Shown piece after piece: positions 30,045 to 43,799 of a DNA stretch of 52,593 nucleotides (the first letter of the stretch is position 1; every line of letters begins with the position of its first letter). Made by a program: the position numbers and the translations under genes. Below the pieces are notes generated by a model. It was not told the origin of the DNA. It searched no databases and saw only the letters and a list, made by a program, of their open reading frames with translations. Source of the DNA: Stenotrophomonas koreensis (GTDB lineage: Bacteria; Pseudomonadota; Gammaproteobacteria; Xanthomonadales; Xanthomonadaceae). The stretch lies in contig NZ_LDJH01000015.1 in the NCBI RefSeq assembly GCF_001431525.1, forward strand, positions 1 to 52,593. The letters run 5' to 3'.

Positions 30045-31469
30045 TTACCTGGCCTTGTGCTGGAAGTGCCGCCGGTGGGCCCAGGCGTCCCATGCCCAAA
30101 GAACAAGGGCAATGCCCAGCCCCGGGAATACGGTCACGCTGCCCATGAACATGGCAAAGCTGGCGATCTGGTTGACGGAAACCGGTCTGCCGCGGCGTAC
30201 GGCCAGCCGCAACAATGCAACCCGTTGCAGGATGCCGGCAATGACAATGCCGGCAAGCCAGTACAGCGCGCTGCGGTCAGCCAGTGCAATGGTGACGGCG
30301 GCACAGGACAGGCACAGCACGGGCAGGGCCAGCAGCCGCGGCAGTCGATGGCGGCTGCGGCTGGTCTCCGGCTGGGTCTGCCAGTCGAGCAGGGCGCGAT
30401 AGGCGGTGATGATCGAGAACAGGCCGATACCCACCGCAACGCAGGCCAGCATGACCACGATTGCGTTGGCGGCGTTGAGTGCGTCAGTGCCGTGCAGCAA
30501 CAGGGCACCGGCCGGCAGGCCGATGCACAGGCTGGCCAGCACCCAGCGGCACAGCAGATAACCCAGTTGCTCGCGTGTGCGAACGGTATGGCTGCGGTCC
30601 AGCCAGGCGACCGTCTGGGCATTCAACGGGGGGCGTGCCTGTGTGTCGGGGATATGTCGCAGCACATCCAGCAGGTAGCGGTAGCGGTTGGAATGGCTGG
30701 GTAGCAACAGCATCAGGAAGCGGCGCCACGCCGGTAGGGCGGTGGTCAGGTTGGCGACCATCGTGCGGACCTGCTTGCCGGTCAGTTCCTTGTGGTTGTC
30801 CTGCTGCCTGCGTGCGTACTGGTTGAACTCGTAGCGCAGGTTGGACTGCTGCGCCGGTTCCAGCAGCCACTGCTGCTGTGCCATCGCGGCCATCCACTGG
30901 ATCTGCATCGGATCGATGCCGTTGACAACATCGTCCCAGCCCATGACATGGGCCAGTACATGCACATGCGCCTGCGGCAGGGCCGGCGGGTCGTTGTGCA
31001 GGCGGTGGTACAGGGCCTTGCCGATGGCCCAGTGGCTGTCCAGCGGCCACTGGCGCATCTGGTGGCGGATACGTCGGTAGAACCGATCATCGTCCAGGCC
31101 GTCGGACAGTGCCAGCAGCTGCTCCACCGCATCATCCGGGGTGGCCGGCAGGTTGTCTTCCAGCTCGCCGCAAACCTGAACCACCGATGTTTCTGGCTGC
31201 GCCACAACGGCCGCTGCGGGGATGGCTGGCGCGGCCGAGCCGTTCTCGGCCGCCGTGCTCAGCGTCGGTGGTGCTGCGCTGTCCTGGTCGTCGCCGCGCA
31301 GGCCATCCCGGCAGGTTGCCAATGCCTGCTGATACGCATGGTGCAGCTGCTGGAAGGCCAGGGCATCGTCATCCGGGCGGGTCAGTTTCAGCTGCCGGGC
31401 ATACAGGCGCTTGATCCCGCGCAGGTCGCCCTGCGCTGCCAGCTGCGAAAACTCCTGCACTGGGCTCAT
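30045..31469 (-). CDS. Membrane J-domain-like partner of HscC
   Basis: A 474-residue protein. The first 55 residues look like a short J domain (GIKRLYARQLKLTRPDDD, FQQLHHAYQQAL). The HPD motif that stimulates Hsp70 proteins reads RPD. A variable linker and a helical middle (about 105-300) follow, and then four or five membrane helices to the end. Its start overlaps the stop of the hscC-like gene by one base (TGATG), which indicates translational coupling. In Escherichia coli the Hsp70 HscC works with the membrane J proteins DjlB and DjlC, so this gene is a likely counterpart. Function of the pair is poorly known. Confidence 0.72.
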   Translation of the reverse strand: MSPVQEFSQLAAQGDLRGIKRLYARQLKLTRPDDDALAFQQLHHAYQQALATCRDGLRGDDQDSAAPPTLSTAAENGSAAPAIPAAAVVAQPETSVVQVCGELEDNLPATPDDAVEQLLALSDGLDDDRFYRRIRHQMRQWPLDSHWAIGKALYHRLHNDPPALPQAHVHVLAHVMGWDDVVNGIDPMQIQWMAAMAQQQWLLEPAQQSNLRYEFNQYARRQQDNHKELTGKQVRTMVANLTTALPAWRRFLMLLLPSHSNRYRYLLDVLRHIPDTQARPPLNAQTVAWLDRSHTVRTREQLGYLLCRWVLASLCIGLPAGALLLHGTDALNAANAIVVMLACVAVGIGLFSIITAYRALLDWQTQPETSRSRHRLPRLLALPVLCLSCAAVTIALADRSALYWLAGIVIAGILQRVALLRLAVRRGRPVSVNQIASFAMFMGSVTVFPGLGIALVLWAWDAWAHRRHFQHKAR

Positions 31470-33148
31470 CAGTTCTGCTCCAGCGCATCCAAGGCCTCTG
31501 CCAGTGCGGCGCTGGCCTTTTCCACCGCACGCAGGTCCTGGCTTTCGACGGTGGCGCGGAAGCTGACGATCCAGTCCTGGATCATCTCCCGGGCATGGAT
31601 CTGCTCCTGGTACTGGCGCTCGGCGCGGGCGATCAACGCCCTGACCTGCTGCTGCTCACGCGGATGGATCTTCAACGCCGACAGTGCCTGGAGCCGCAGC
31701 TGCACCTGCTCCGGGTCCAGTGTGCCGGCGGTGTGCTGCAGGATCAGCTCGTGCTTCCTGCCGGTACGGTTCTCGGTGGCCTCCACCTGCAACAGGCCAT
31801 CGACGTCATAGGTGAAACGCACGGTGACGTCCTTGTCGCCGTGGCCGGCGCTGAAGGGAACCTCCAGCTCGCCGAGCAGTATGTTGTTCTCCACCAACGG
31901 ATGTTCCCCCTGGTAGACCCGGATGCGGATGAACTTCTGCTCAGGGTTTACCGGGTGGAAGACATCCTCGCGGCTGACCGGCACCACGCTGTTGCGCTGG
32001 ATGATGGGATGGAACAGGCCGCCTTGCAGCTGGCCATTGATGCCCTGCCGGCTGACGTCGGTGCCCAGGCTGTACGGGCAGACGTCGGTCAGCACGATTT
32101 CCTCCAGGCTTTCGGCGCGTTGTTTCATGCCGGCGGCAATGGCCGCCCCCTGGGCGATGGCCTGGTCGGGGTGGATGTGCCGCAACGGCAGCCGGCCGAG
32201 CAGGCGGGTCACCATGCGGGTGACGATCGGCATCCGGCTGGCACCGCCCACCAGGATCACATCGGTCAGCGCCGCTGCCGGCATCCTGGCGTCGTTCAAG
32301 GCGCGCTGGATCGGTGCTGCCATGCGTTCGAGCAGTGGGTCGGACAGTTGCTGGAAGCGTTCGGCGGTGATCTCCCAGGGGCGCTGCCGGCCTTCAATGC
32401 ACACCTCAATGGCCGCCGCATCGGCCTTGTCCAGCTCACGCTTGAGGCGCTCGAGCTGCCTGCGCAGCAACGCCAGTTCCTGTGCGGGCAGCCGCTGTCG
32501 GTCCAGCCGGTGTTCCTTGCAGAACGCCTTGACCAGCACTTCCAGGAAATCCTCACCACCCAGGAAATTGTCACCGGCACTGGCGTGGACCTCGATCACG
32601 CCGTCATACATTTCCAGCAGTGAGACATCGAAGGTGCCTCCGCCGAGGTCGAGCACCATGACCCGGCCCTCCTGGTCCTTGTCCTGCAGCCCATAGGCCA
32701 GCGCGGCAGCGGTGGGTTCGTTGATCAACCGCTGCACGCGGATGCCGGCCAGTTCGCCGGCGATGCGGGTGGACTTGCGTTGCGCATCGCTGAAATAGGC
32801 CGGCACGCTGATCACCGCCTCGTGCACCGGCTCGCCGAGCGCGGCCTGGGCATCGGCCAGCAACGAGCGCAGTACCAGCGCCGACAGTTCCTCGGCACGG
32901 AAGCTGCGTGCACCCAGCCGGATTTCCTGGCTGCTGCCCATCAGCCGCTTGAAATTGGCGCTGCTCAGCCCGGGGTGGGTCAACAGGCGGTCGCGTGCGG
33001 CGCTGCCAACCAGCACCTCCTCGCCGTCCAGGCTGATGGCCGATGGCGTCAGCAGCTGGCCGTGGGCATTGGGAAACAGGACGCTGCCCTGTGCGGTGTA
33101 GGCCCCGATCAGTGAATGGGTGGTACCAAGGTCAATGCCGACGATCAT
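31469..33148 (-). CDS. hscC: Hsp70 family chaperone HscC
   Basis: A 559-residue Hsp70, shorter than DnaK (about 640) because the C-terminal lid is reduced, as in HscC. The ATPase signatures are IVGIDLGTTHS at the start, LDLGGGTFDVSLLE, and ILVGGASRMPIV. The substrate domain has CPYSLGTDV and FHPIIQRN. The start at 33148 places IVGIDLGTT directly after Met, as in the family. The next gene is a membrane J-like protein, overlapping by one base. HscC is a specialised, nonessential Hsp70 reported to affect RNA polymerase activity in Escherichia coli; its clients here are unknown. Confidence 0.88.
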   Translation of the reverse strand: MIVGIDLGTTHSLIGAYTAQGSVLFPNAHGQLLTPSAISLDGEEVLVGSAARDRLLTHPGLSSANFKRLMGSSQEIRLGARSFRAEELSALVLRSLLADAQAALGEPVHEAVISVPAYFSDAQRKSTRIAGELAGIRVQRLINEPTAAALAYGLQDKDQEGRVMVLDLGGGTFDVSLLEMYDGVIEVHASAGDNFLGGEDFLEVLVKAFCKEHRLDRQRLPAQELALLRRQLERLKRELDKADAAAIEVCIEGRQRPWEITAERFQQLSDPLLERMAAPIQRALNDARMPAAALTDVILVGGASRMPIVTRMVTRLLGRLPLRHIHPDQAIAQGAAIAAGMKQRAESLEEIVLTDVCPYSLGTDVSRQGINGQLQGGLFHPIIQRNSVVPVSREDVFHPVNPEQKFIRIRVYQGEHPLVENNILLGELEVPFSAGHGDKDVTVRFTYDVDGLLQVEATENRTGRKHELILQHTAGTLDPEQVQLRLQALSALKIHPREQQQVRALIARAERQYQEQIHAREMIQDWIVSFRATVESQDLRAVEKASAALAEALDALEQN

Positions 33149-33309
33149 GGGCCAGGGCCGGAGGTGAGGAGGCCTGCGAGTATCCCGGTTTTGCAATAAA
33201 AACTGAACGGGCATTCAGCCACGCTTGCTGCCCCCTGCCTGACGGCGGTTGCTGGCCGGCCGGCACCCCATTAGCGTTGCAGGATTCTCTGTCGATGTCG
33301 GGGACACCC

Positions 33310-35448
33310 ATGATCCGCAACACCCTTGCCCTCGCGCTGGCCCTGGGCCTGGCCACCGCCGCGCATGCCGATGAAGGCATGTGGATGCCCACCCAGCTGC
33401 CGGATCTGGCCGCGCAGATGAAGGCCGCCGGCTTTGAAGGTGACCCGGCCGGTCTGGCCGATGTCACCGCGCCGCCGCTCAGTGCGGTGGTCCGCGCTGG
33501 TGGCGGTACCGGTTCGTTCGTCTCGCCCGATGGCCTGCTGCTGACCAACCACCACGTCGCGATGGGCGTGATCCAGTACAACAGCTCGCCGGAAGACAAC
33601 ATCATCGACAACGGCTTCGTGGCCGCCGGGCGCCACGCCGAGCGGCCGGCCAACCCGGATTTCCGGGTGGTGGTCACCACCGCGTTCGACAAGGTCACCG
33701 ACCAGGTGCTGGCCGCGGCCAAGGGCAAGACCGGGCGCGCCTACCATGACGCGATCGAGCAGGCCTCCAAGCAGATCGTTGCCGAGTGCGAGGCCGATGG
33801 CAGCGTGCGCTGCTCGGTGGCCAACATGTACTACGGCAGCGACTTCTACCGCATCGCCCAGGTCGAACTGCAGGACGTACGCCTGGTCTACGCCCCGCCG
33901 CGTGCGATCGGCAACTACGGCGATGAGATCGACAACTTCATGTGGCCGCGCCATACCGGCGATTTCACCCTGCTGCGCGCCTATGTCGGCCCGGACGGCA
34001 AGCCAGCGCCGTACAGCGAGCACAACGTGCCCTACCGCAACCCGGCCTTCCTGCGCCTGTCGTCCGAAGGCCCGAAGGAAGGCGATTACGCCATGCTTGC
34101 CGGTTACCCGGGCACCACCTTCCGCCACCGCAGCGCGGCCGAGTTCGCTTCGCAGATCGACCAGGTGCTGCCGCGCCGGGTGGCGCTGTTCCAGCAGATG
34201 ATCGACACCATCGCCGCGGCCAGTGCCGGTGATGCCGTGGCCACCCAGCGCTATGCCTCGCAGCTGCAGGGGCTGAAGAACAACCGCAAGCGCGCCGCCG
34301 GCGAACTGGAAGGCCTGCTGCGCAGTGATGCCAAGGCGCAGCGTGCGGCCGACGAGGCGGCGATGCTGGCCGTGACCCCGCGCGCGCAGCGCCGGCAGAT
34401 CGACGCGCTGTTTGCCCAGCTCAGCGCTGGCGCGCAGGTCGGCGAGCGTGACCTGCTGCTGCAGCAGGTCACTGGCGCCACCCAGCTGCTGCGTTCGGCA
34501 TTGCTGCTGGAGCGCCTGCGCATCGAGGCGGCCAAGCCCGATGCGCTGCGCGAGACCGGCTACCAGGCGCGTGACCTGGCCATCCTGGAAGGCACCCTGA
34601 AGCAGGTCCAGCGGCGCTTCGATCCGAAGGTTGAAAAAGCCCTGCTGGCCCATGTGCTGGGCCGTTACCAGCAGCTGCCCGATGCCCAGCGCGTGGCCGA
34701 GTTCGATGCCGCCTTCGGCCGTACCCCGGCCGAGCTGGCAGCCAAGCTGGACGCGCTGTATGCAGGCACCACGCTGGGCGATGAGGCAAACCGCCTGGCC
34801 CAGTTCGAACGCGCCAAGGCCGGCCAGCCGCTGGGCGAGGATCCGCTGCTGGCACTGGCCGCGCCGCTGGTGCAGGCACAGCTGCGCCTGGAGCACGAGG
34901 CCAAGACCCGCGAGGGCGAGTCGCTGCGGCTGCGCCCGGCCTACATGCAGGCGCTGTTTGCCTGGCGCAACAGCCAGGGTCGCGCGCTGTACCCGGATGC
35001 CAACCGCACCCTGCGCATCAGCTATGGCAAGGTCGAGTCGATCAACCCGCGCGATGCAGTGACCTGGAGCCCGGTGACCACCGTGGCCGGCATCGTGGAA
35101 AAGAACACCAATGCCTATCCGTTCGATGCGCCCAAGCCGCTGCTGGAGGCCATCGCCAAGGGGGACTGGGGCAACACCGCCGACCCGGCACTGGGCACGC
35201 AGACGGTGAACTTCCTGACCAACCTGGACACCACCGGCGGCAACTCCGGCTCACCGGTGCTCAATGCGCGTGGCGAGCTGATCGGGCTGAACTTCGATTC
35301 CAACTGGGAGTCGGTCAGTGCCAGCTGGTGGTTCGACCCGCGCTACAAGCGTGCGGTGCATGTGGACATGCGCTACATGCGCTGGCTGATGGACAAGGTC
35401 TACCCGGCCCATGACCTGCTGGCCGAAATGGGCGTACCGGTGCGGTAA
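33310..35448 (+). CDS. S46-family dipeptidyl-peptidase (DPP7/DPP11 type)
   Basis: A 712-residue secreted serine exopeptidase that removes N-terminal dipeptides. A signal peptide (TAAHA-DEGMW) is followed by the catalytic histidine motif LLLTNHHVAMG (His81) and the nucleophile serine in TTGGNSGSPVLN near residue 647. The chymotrypsin-like fold carries a large helical insertion between them, as in the family. The block LNFDSNWES near the C-terminus has Ser at the position that separates DPP7 (Gly) from DPP11 (Arg); a hydrophobic preference is therefore more likely than Asp/Glu. GGGGA lies five bases before the ATG at 33310. The enzyme supports growth on peptides. Confidence 0.92.
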   Translation: MIRNTLALALALGLATAAHADEGMWMPTQLPDLAAQMKAAGFEGDPAGLADVTAPPLSAVVRAGGGTGSFVSPDGLLLTNHHVAMGVIQYNSSPEDNIIDNGFVAAGRHAERPANPDFRVVVTTAFDKVTDQVLAAAKGKTGRAYHDAIEQASKQIVAECEADGSVRCSVANMYYGSDFYRIAQVELQDVRLVYAPPRAIGNYGDEIDNFMWPRHTGDFTLLRAYVGPDGKPAPYSEHNVPYRNPAFLRLSSEGPKEGDYAMLAGYPGTTFRHRSAAEFASQIDQVLPRRVALFQQMIDTIAAASAGDAVATQRYASQLQGLKNNRKRAAGELEGLLRSDAKAQRAADEAAMLAVTPRAQRRQIDALFAQLSAGAQVGERDLLLQQVTGATQLLRSALLLERLRIEAAKPDALRETGYQARDLAILEGTLKQVQRRFDPKVEKALLAHVLGRYQQLPDAQRVAEFDAAFGRTPAELAAKLDALYAGTTLGDEANRLAQFERAKAGQPLGEDPLLALAAPLVQAQLRLEHEAKTREGESLRLRPAYMQALFAWRNSQGRALYPDANRTLRISYGKVESINPRDAVTWSPVTTVAGIVEKNTNAYPFDAPKPLLEAIAKGDWGNTADPALGTQTVNFLTNLDTTGGNSGSPVLNARGELIGLNFDSNWESVSASWWFDPRYKRAVHVDMRYMRWLMDKVYPAHDLLAEMGVPVR

Positions 35449-35480
35449 GCGTCGAAAAACCGGCAGCCATCCGCGCACGC

Positions 35481-35512
35481 AACGCCGCCCTGACCGGGCG
35501 GCGTTGTTTTTT
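35481..35512 (+). terminator. Rho-independent terminator after S46 peptidase
   Basis: The stem AACGCCGCCC / GGGCGGCGTT with TGACC in the loop region is followed by GTTTTTTG. It lies about 30 bases after the stop codon. Confidence 0.9.
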
Positions 35513-35908
35513 GCACCACGACGCCGGCAGGGCACCACCACCAGCGCGCTGCCCGGGCCGGTCCTGGCGCAGTGACATCGGTGCGATGACCTCCAACACG
35601 GCGGGCAGGCGGGCCGTGCCTGTCAGCGGGTGTCCCAGGCCAGCCGTTGCGGGTGTGCCACCCGGGGCGGTCAGCCCGTCAGGCGTTGCTGCCGGTTGCC
35701 CACGGTGACAGCGTCCTGGCAGCACCCCTGCACCACTGCCGGCCTGACCGGCTTGCGGCAATGGCCGCCCGGTTTTGTTGCGGGTCGGCTCGATACCGCG
35801 CTGCGCCTGCCATGAGTGGGTTCCGCATCGTGGCTGCGCACCTGCGAGCGGGGTGGATCCGGGGGTACACTGCGGCGCTTGCCTGGGGGATCGTCGGAGA
35901 GTTGCGCG
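35513..35908. other. Intergenic region before crbS
   Basis: About 400 bases with no convincing gene on either strand. TACACT at 35866-35871 could be a -10 element for crbS, but no good -35 stands 17 bases before it. Nothing else is recognised. Confidence 0.35.
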
Positions 35909-39364
<3,456 letters not shown>

Positions 39365-39416
39365 GGCCATTCCACGGGCCAGTGGCGGTGGGGTTGCCTC
39401 CGTCGTCGCTGCCGGC

Positions 39417-40010
39417 TCAGCCCGCGAGCGGGGCGTGGCCGAGGTGTTCGTACAGGATGCCGGCACCGATCACGATCAGCACGATGCCGCCGAGCACTTC
39501 GGCGCGCTTGCCGGCCATCTCGCCCAGCTTGCTGCCCAGCAGCACACCGATGGTGACCATCACGAACGTGCACAGGCCGATCACCAGCGCAACGATGCCG
39601 ATATGCACCTCCAGGAAGGCCAGGCCGACACCGATGGCCGCCGCATCGATGCTGGTGGCCAGGCCGGTCAGGGCCAGCAGCCAGAACGAGCGGGCATTGC
39701 CGTTGCCGGCGGCCGCTGCGTCCGGCTCCGCATCCTCCTTGCCCAGGCCGTTGGCGATCATGTGCAGGCCCAGGCCGAGCAGCAGCGCAAACGCGATCCA
39801 GTGGTCCCAGGCCTGCACGTACACCGCCGCCGCCTTGCCCAGCAGCCAGCCCAGGATCGGCGTGATGGCCTCGATGACACCAAAGATCAGCCCGGTACGC
39901 AGGGCATCGGACAGCCGTGGGCGGCCCATCGCCACCCCCTTGCCGATCGCCGCGGCAAAGGCATCGGTGGACATGGCAAGGCCAATCAGCAGGATCGAAA
40001 ACGGGGACAT
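39417..40010 (-). CDS. mntP: Manganese efflux pump MntP
   Basis: A 197-residue six-helix membrane exporter for Mn2+. Typical features are the paired acidic motifs in the membrane: [16 protein letters not shown] near the start and [17 protein letters not shown] in the second half, in an inverted-repeat fold. Start at 40010 follows the end of a manganese riboswitch by about 65 bases, so expression should rise with Mn2+. It is placed between crbS and crbR but reads as an independent transcription unit. Confidence 0.93.
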   Translation of the reverse strand: MSPFSILLIGLAMSTDAFAAAIGKGVAMGRPRLSDALRTGLIFGVIEAITPILGWLLGKAAAVYVQAWDHWIAFALLLGLGLHMIANGLGKEDAEPDAAAAGNGNARSFWLLALTGLATSIDAAAIGVGLAFLEVHIGIVALVIGLCTFVMVTIGVLLGSKLGEMAGKRAEVLGGIVLIVIGAGILYEHLGHAPLAG

Positions 40011-40074
40011 GGCTACTCGGCGGTCGGGCGGGGCGAAAACGGCGCACGCACGCGCCCAACCGATGTTGTGCACG

Positions 40075-40190
40075 CACGCCGCTGGTCTCGCCTACCGGAC
40101 TGGTTGCCCACACCATGGCGCACTGGCCAAGCATGTTGATGTGGGCTGCTTCCAGGAGCTGGAAGCCGGCTACTCCCCAAGGGGTGCGCG
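40075..40190 (-). promoter_or_regulatory. yybP-ykoY manganese riboswitch
   Basis: On the minus strand the leader of mntP contains the conserved blocks in order: CCTTGGGGAGTAGCC (from about 40185), the loop ACATCAACATGCTTGGCC, GGCAACC, and GGCGAGACC (ending about 40084). These are the conserved parts of the yybP-ykoY aptamer, which binds Mn2+ directly and turns on exporters such as mntP. The spacing and the downstream gene both agree. A likely -10 element lies just upstream. Confidence 0.9.
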
Positions 40191-40191
40191 G

Positions 40192-40197
40192 ATTCTA
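40192..40197 (-). promoter_or_regulatory. Candidate -10 of the mntP riboswitch transcript
   Basis: TAGAAT on the minus strand lies just upstream of the riboswitch. No good -35 is visible; the region where it would be is the left arm of repeat element C. Confidence 0.45.
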
Positions 40198-40210
40198 GCA
40201 GAGCGGCGGG

Positions 40211-40340
40211 CAGGAGCGAGGAACGAGTGGGTAGTAACGAGGAACGAGTTGCGAGGAAAGAGAAACGAGTAAAAGCAGTGGCGGCCGGTTCTTCCACTCG
40301 TTGCTCGTTTCTCTTCACTCGTTTCTGTTTCCCGCCCCTT
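40211..40340. repeat. Heptamer inverted-repeat element C
   Basis: The left arm is an unbroken run of eight seven-base units (40214-40269): GAGCGAG, GAACGAG, TGGGTAG, TAACGAG, GAACGAG, TTGCGAG, GAAAGAG, AAACGAG. The centre is TAAAAGCAGTGGCGGCCGGT and the right arm CTCGTTG, CTCGTTT, CTCTTCA, CTCGTTT (from 40297). Its centre is in the opposite orientation to that of element F. On the minus strand it begins at the stop codon of a duplicated crbR tail. Confidence 0.85.
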
Positions 40341-40380
40341 CAGTATTCCTCGGCCGGCAGCACGATGCCTTCGCCGTCGG
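40340..40380 (-). repeat. Duplicated 3' tail of crbR
   Basis: These bases repeat the end of crbR (40633-40672) with about three differences in 40. On the minus strand they encode DGEGIVLPAEEY-stop, against DGEGIVLPAEED-stop in the true gene. No other part of crbR is present, so it is a tail duplication and not a second gene. Confidence 0.85.
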
Positions 40381-40386
40381 TAGTCA

Positions 40387-40478
40387 AGAGCGAGGAACGA
40401 GGGCAGAGAAGTGAGGAGTGAGAGGGGCTGGTGACGCTTTTACTCGTTTCTCACTCCTCTTCCCTCGCTTTTCGCTTG
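40387..40478. repeat. Heptamer inverted-repeat element D
   Basis: Left arm AGAGCGAGGAACGAGGGCAG, centre GAGGGGCTGGTGACGCTTTT, right arm ACTCGTTTCTCACTCCTCTT then CCCTCGC. It is nearly identical to element E over about 75 bases, so one was copied from the other. Confidence 0.85.
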
Positions 40479-40529
40479 ATCCCGCCATCGATGGGCAGGA
40501 GCGAGCTGGGGTAGGGGTCAGGAACGCGT

Positions 40530-40632
40530 TGGCAGGAGCGAGGAACGAGGGCAGAGAAGTGAGAAGTGAGAGGGGCTGGTGGCGCTTTTGCTCGTTCCTC
40601 ACTCCTCTGCCCTCGTTTCTGCTTCCCGCCCC
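40530..40632. repeat. Heptamer inverted-repeat element E
   Basis: Left arm GGCAGGAGCGAGGAACGAGG, centre GAGGGGCTGGTGGCGCTTTT, right arm GCTCGTTCCTCACTCCTCTG then CCCTCGTTTCTGCTTCC. On the minus strand it starts directly at the crbR stop codon (TGA followed by GGGGCGGGAAGCAGAAACGA). Confidence 0.85.
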
Positions 40633-41298
40633 TCAGTCTTCCTCGGCCGGCAGCACGATGCCCTCGCCGTCGATGGCCAGCTTGCCGGCCATCAGTACCG
40701 CCTGGGTGCGGTTGGTGGCGCCGAGCTTGCGCAGGATCGCAGTGACATGGGCCTTGATCGTGGCCTCGGAGACATTCAGCTCCCAGGCGATCTGCTTGTT
40801 GAGCAGGCCCGAGCCGAGCATCTGCAGCACCCGGAACTGCTGCGGGGTCAGTTCGCGCAGGCGCACGCCGATCTCGCGTTCGACCGCATCGGTGGGCGGT
40901 TCGTTGAGCGCGGCTTCCGGCAGCCAGTGCTCGCCATCCAGTACTGCGGCCAGGGCCTGGCCGATGGTATTGGAATCGGCCGACTTGGGAATGAAGCCGA
41001 CCGCGCCATGGTCAACCGCACGCCGCATCACGCTGGGTTCCTCGCGTGCGGAGACCACCACCACCGGCAGCTGTGGGTGCAGCGCGCGCAGGTGCACCAG
41101 CGCATTGAAGCCCTGGGCGCCGGGCATGTTCAGGTCCATCAGCACCAGGTCGGCATCGCTGTGGGCATCGGTCAGGGCATACAGCGCCTGCACGCTGTCG
41201 GCCTCGAACAGCTGCACGCCCGGCATTATCCGCTGCACGGCCCCGCGCAGGGCTTCACGGAACAGGGGATGGTCATCGGCGATCAGGAGCGTGGGCAT
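40633..41298 (-). CDS. crbR: CrbR LuxR-type response regulator
   Basis: A 221-residue NarL/LuxR-family response regulator. The receiver domain has acidic pocket ADDHPLF and phosphoacceptor Asp in VLMDLNMPG, with Lys in FIPKSA. The C-terminal helix-turn-helix reads LTPQQFRVLQMLGSGLLNKQIA...VSEATIKAHVTAILRKL. It lies downstream of acs on the same strand and near a CrbS-type kinase, so it is assigned as CrbR, the activator of acs. The gap to acs (about 400 bases) is filled by repeat elements F, G and H, and its 3' side by E, D and C. Confidence 0.85.
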   Translation of the reverse strand: MPTLLIADDHPLFREALRGAVQRIMPGVQLFEADSVQALYALTDAHSDADLVLMDLNMPGAQGFNALVHLRALHPQLPVVVVSAREEPSVMRRAVDHGAVGFIPKSADSNTIGQALAAVLDGEHWLPEAALNEPPTDAVEREIGVRLRELTPQQFRVLQMLGSGLLNKQIAWELNVSEATIKAHVTAILRKLGATNRTQAVLMAGKLAIDGEGIVLPAEED

Positions 41299-41314
41299 GG
41301 CGGGGCGTGGAACC

Positions 41315-41499
41315 AGAAAAGAGGGGAGGGGGAGGAGCGAGGAACGAGGAACGAGGAGCGAGAAACGAGTAACGAGTAACGAGTGGAGAGGAGTGAGTGG
41401 ATAGCGGGAAACGAGTGAAGAGAAACGAGCAACGAGTGGAAGAATCGGCAGCCGTTGCTTTTACTCGTTCCTCTTTCCTATCCACTCGTTCCTGTCTTG
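41315..41499. repeat. Heptamer inverted-repeat element F
   Basis: The clearest copy. From 41334 to 41403 ten seven-base units follow without a break (GGAGCGA, GGAACGA, GGAACGA, GGAGCGA, GAAACGA, GTAACGA, GTAACGA, GTGGAGA, GGAGTGA, GTGGATA). The centre is GGAAGAATCGGCAGCCGTTG, followed by a right arm ACTCGTTCCTCTTTCCTATC and CACTCGTTCC. It ends close upstream of the crbR start on the minus strand. Confidence 0.88.
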
Positions 41500-41515
41500 C
41501 CTGGCTTGCCGCGGT

Positions 41516-41617
41516 GAGGAGCGAGGAGCGAGGGCAGAGGAGAGAGAAACGAGAGGGAGGGCAGGAGGCTGTGGCATCTACTCGTTCCTCTTTCCTCTCA
41601 ACTCGTTCCTGTCTTGC
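41516..41617. repeat. Heptamer inverted-repeat element G
   Basis: Left arm GAGGAGCGAGGAGCGAGGGC, centre GGGCAGGAGGCTGTGGCATC, right arm ACTCGTTCCTCTTTCCTCTC and AACTCGTTCCTGTC. The right arm and the GTCTTGCC after it repeat those of element F, with few changes. Confidence 0.85.
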
Positions 41618-41629
41618 CGCAGCTTTGGT

Positions 41630-41706
41630 GAGGGGCGGGAGGAAAAGCCGGCCGCTGCTGCATTTGCCTTTTCTCTCTTCTCACTCCTCTTACCTCTTTC
41701 CTCGCC

Positions 41707-41708
<2 letters not shown>
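41630..41708. repeat. Heptamer inverted-repeat element H, short
   Basis: A reduced copy: GAGGGGCGGGAGGAAAAGCC, centre GGCCGCTGCTGCATTTGCC, and a long pyrimidine arm TTTTCTCTCTTCTCACTCC to CTTTCCTCGCC. On the minus strand it starts at the acs stop codon (TGAGGCGAGGAAAGAGG). Confidence 0.75.
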
Positions 41709-43650
<1,942 letters not shown>

Positions 43651-43755
43651 GGCACCCCTCACCTTGCTATGACTCATTGATTGACAGCTGCCCCACGCAG
43701 TTGCCTCTTGCAGCCAGTGTGCCGCAGCAGGCACGGGCCGGCGGCAGCAATAACA

Positions 43756-43799
43756 CTAGACAATGGTCGAATCAGCCATATTCAGCCATTTATGTCTAG
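43756..43799. promoter_or_regulatory. Divergent acs / yjcH-actP control region
   Basis: A perfect inverted repeat CTAGACA (43756-43762) and TGTCTAG (43793-43799) encloses two direct repeats of TCAGCCAT (43772-43779 and 43782-43789), ten bases apart, so on the same face of the helix. A weak candidate acs promoter on the minus strand (TGTTAT as -10) would have the direct repeats over its -35. This layout suits an activator such as the adjacent CrbR. The rest of the 412-base gap shows no gene. That CrbR is the binder is inference. Confidence 0.55.
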
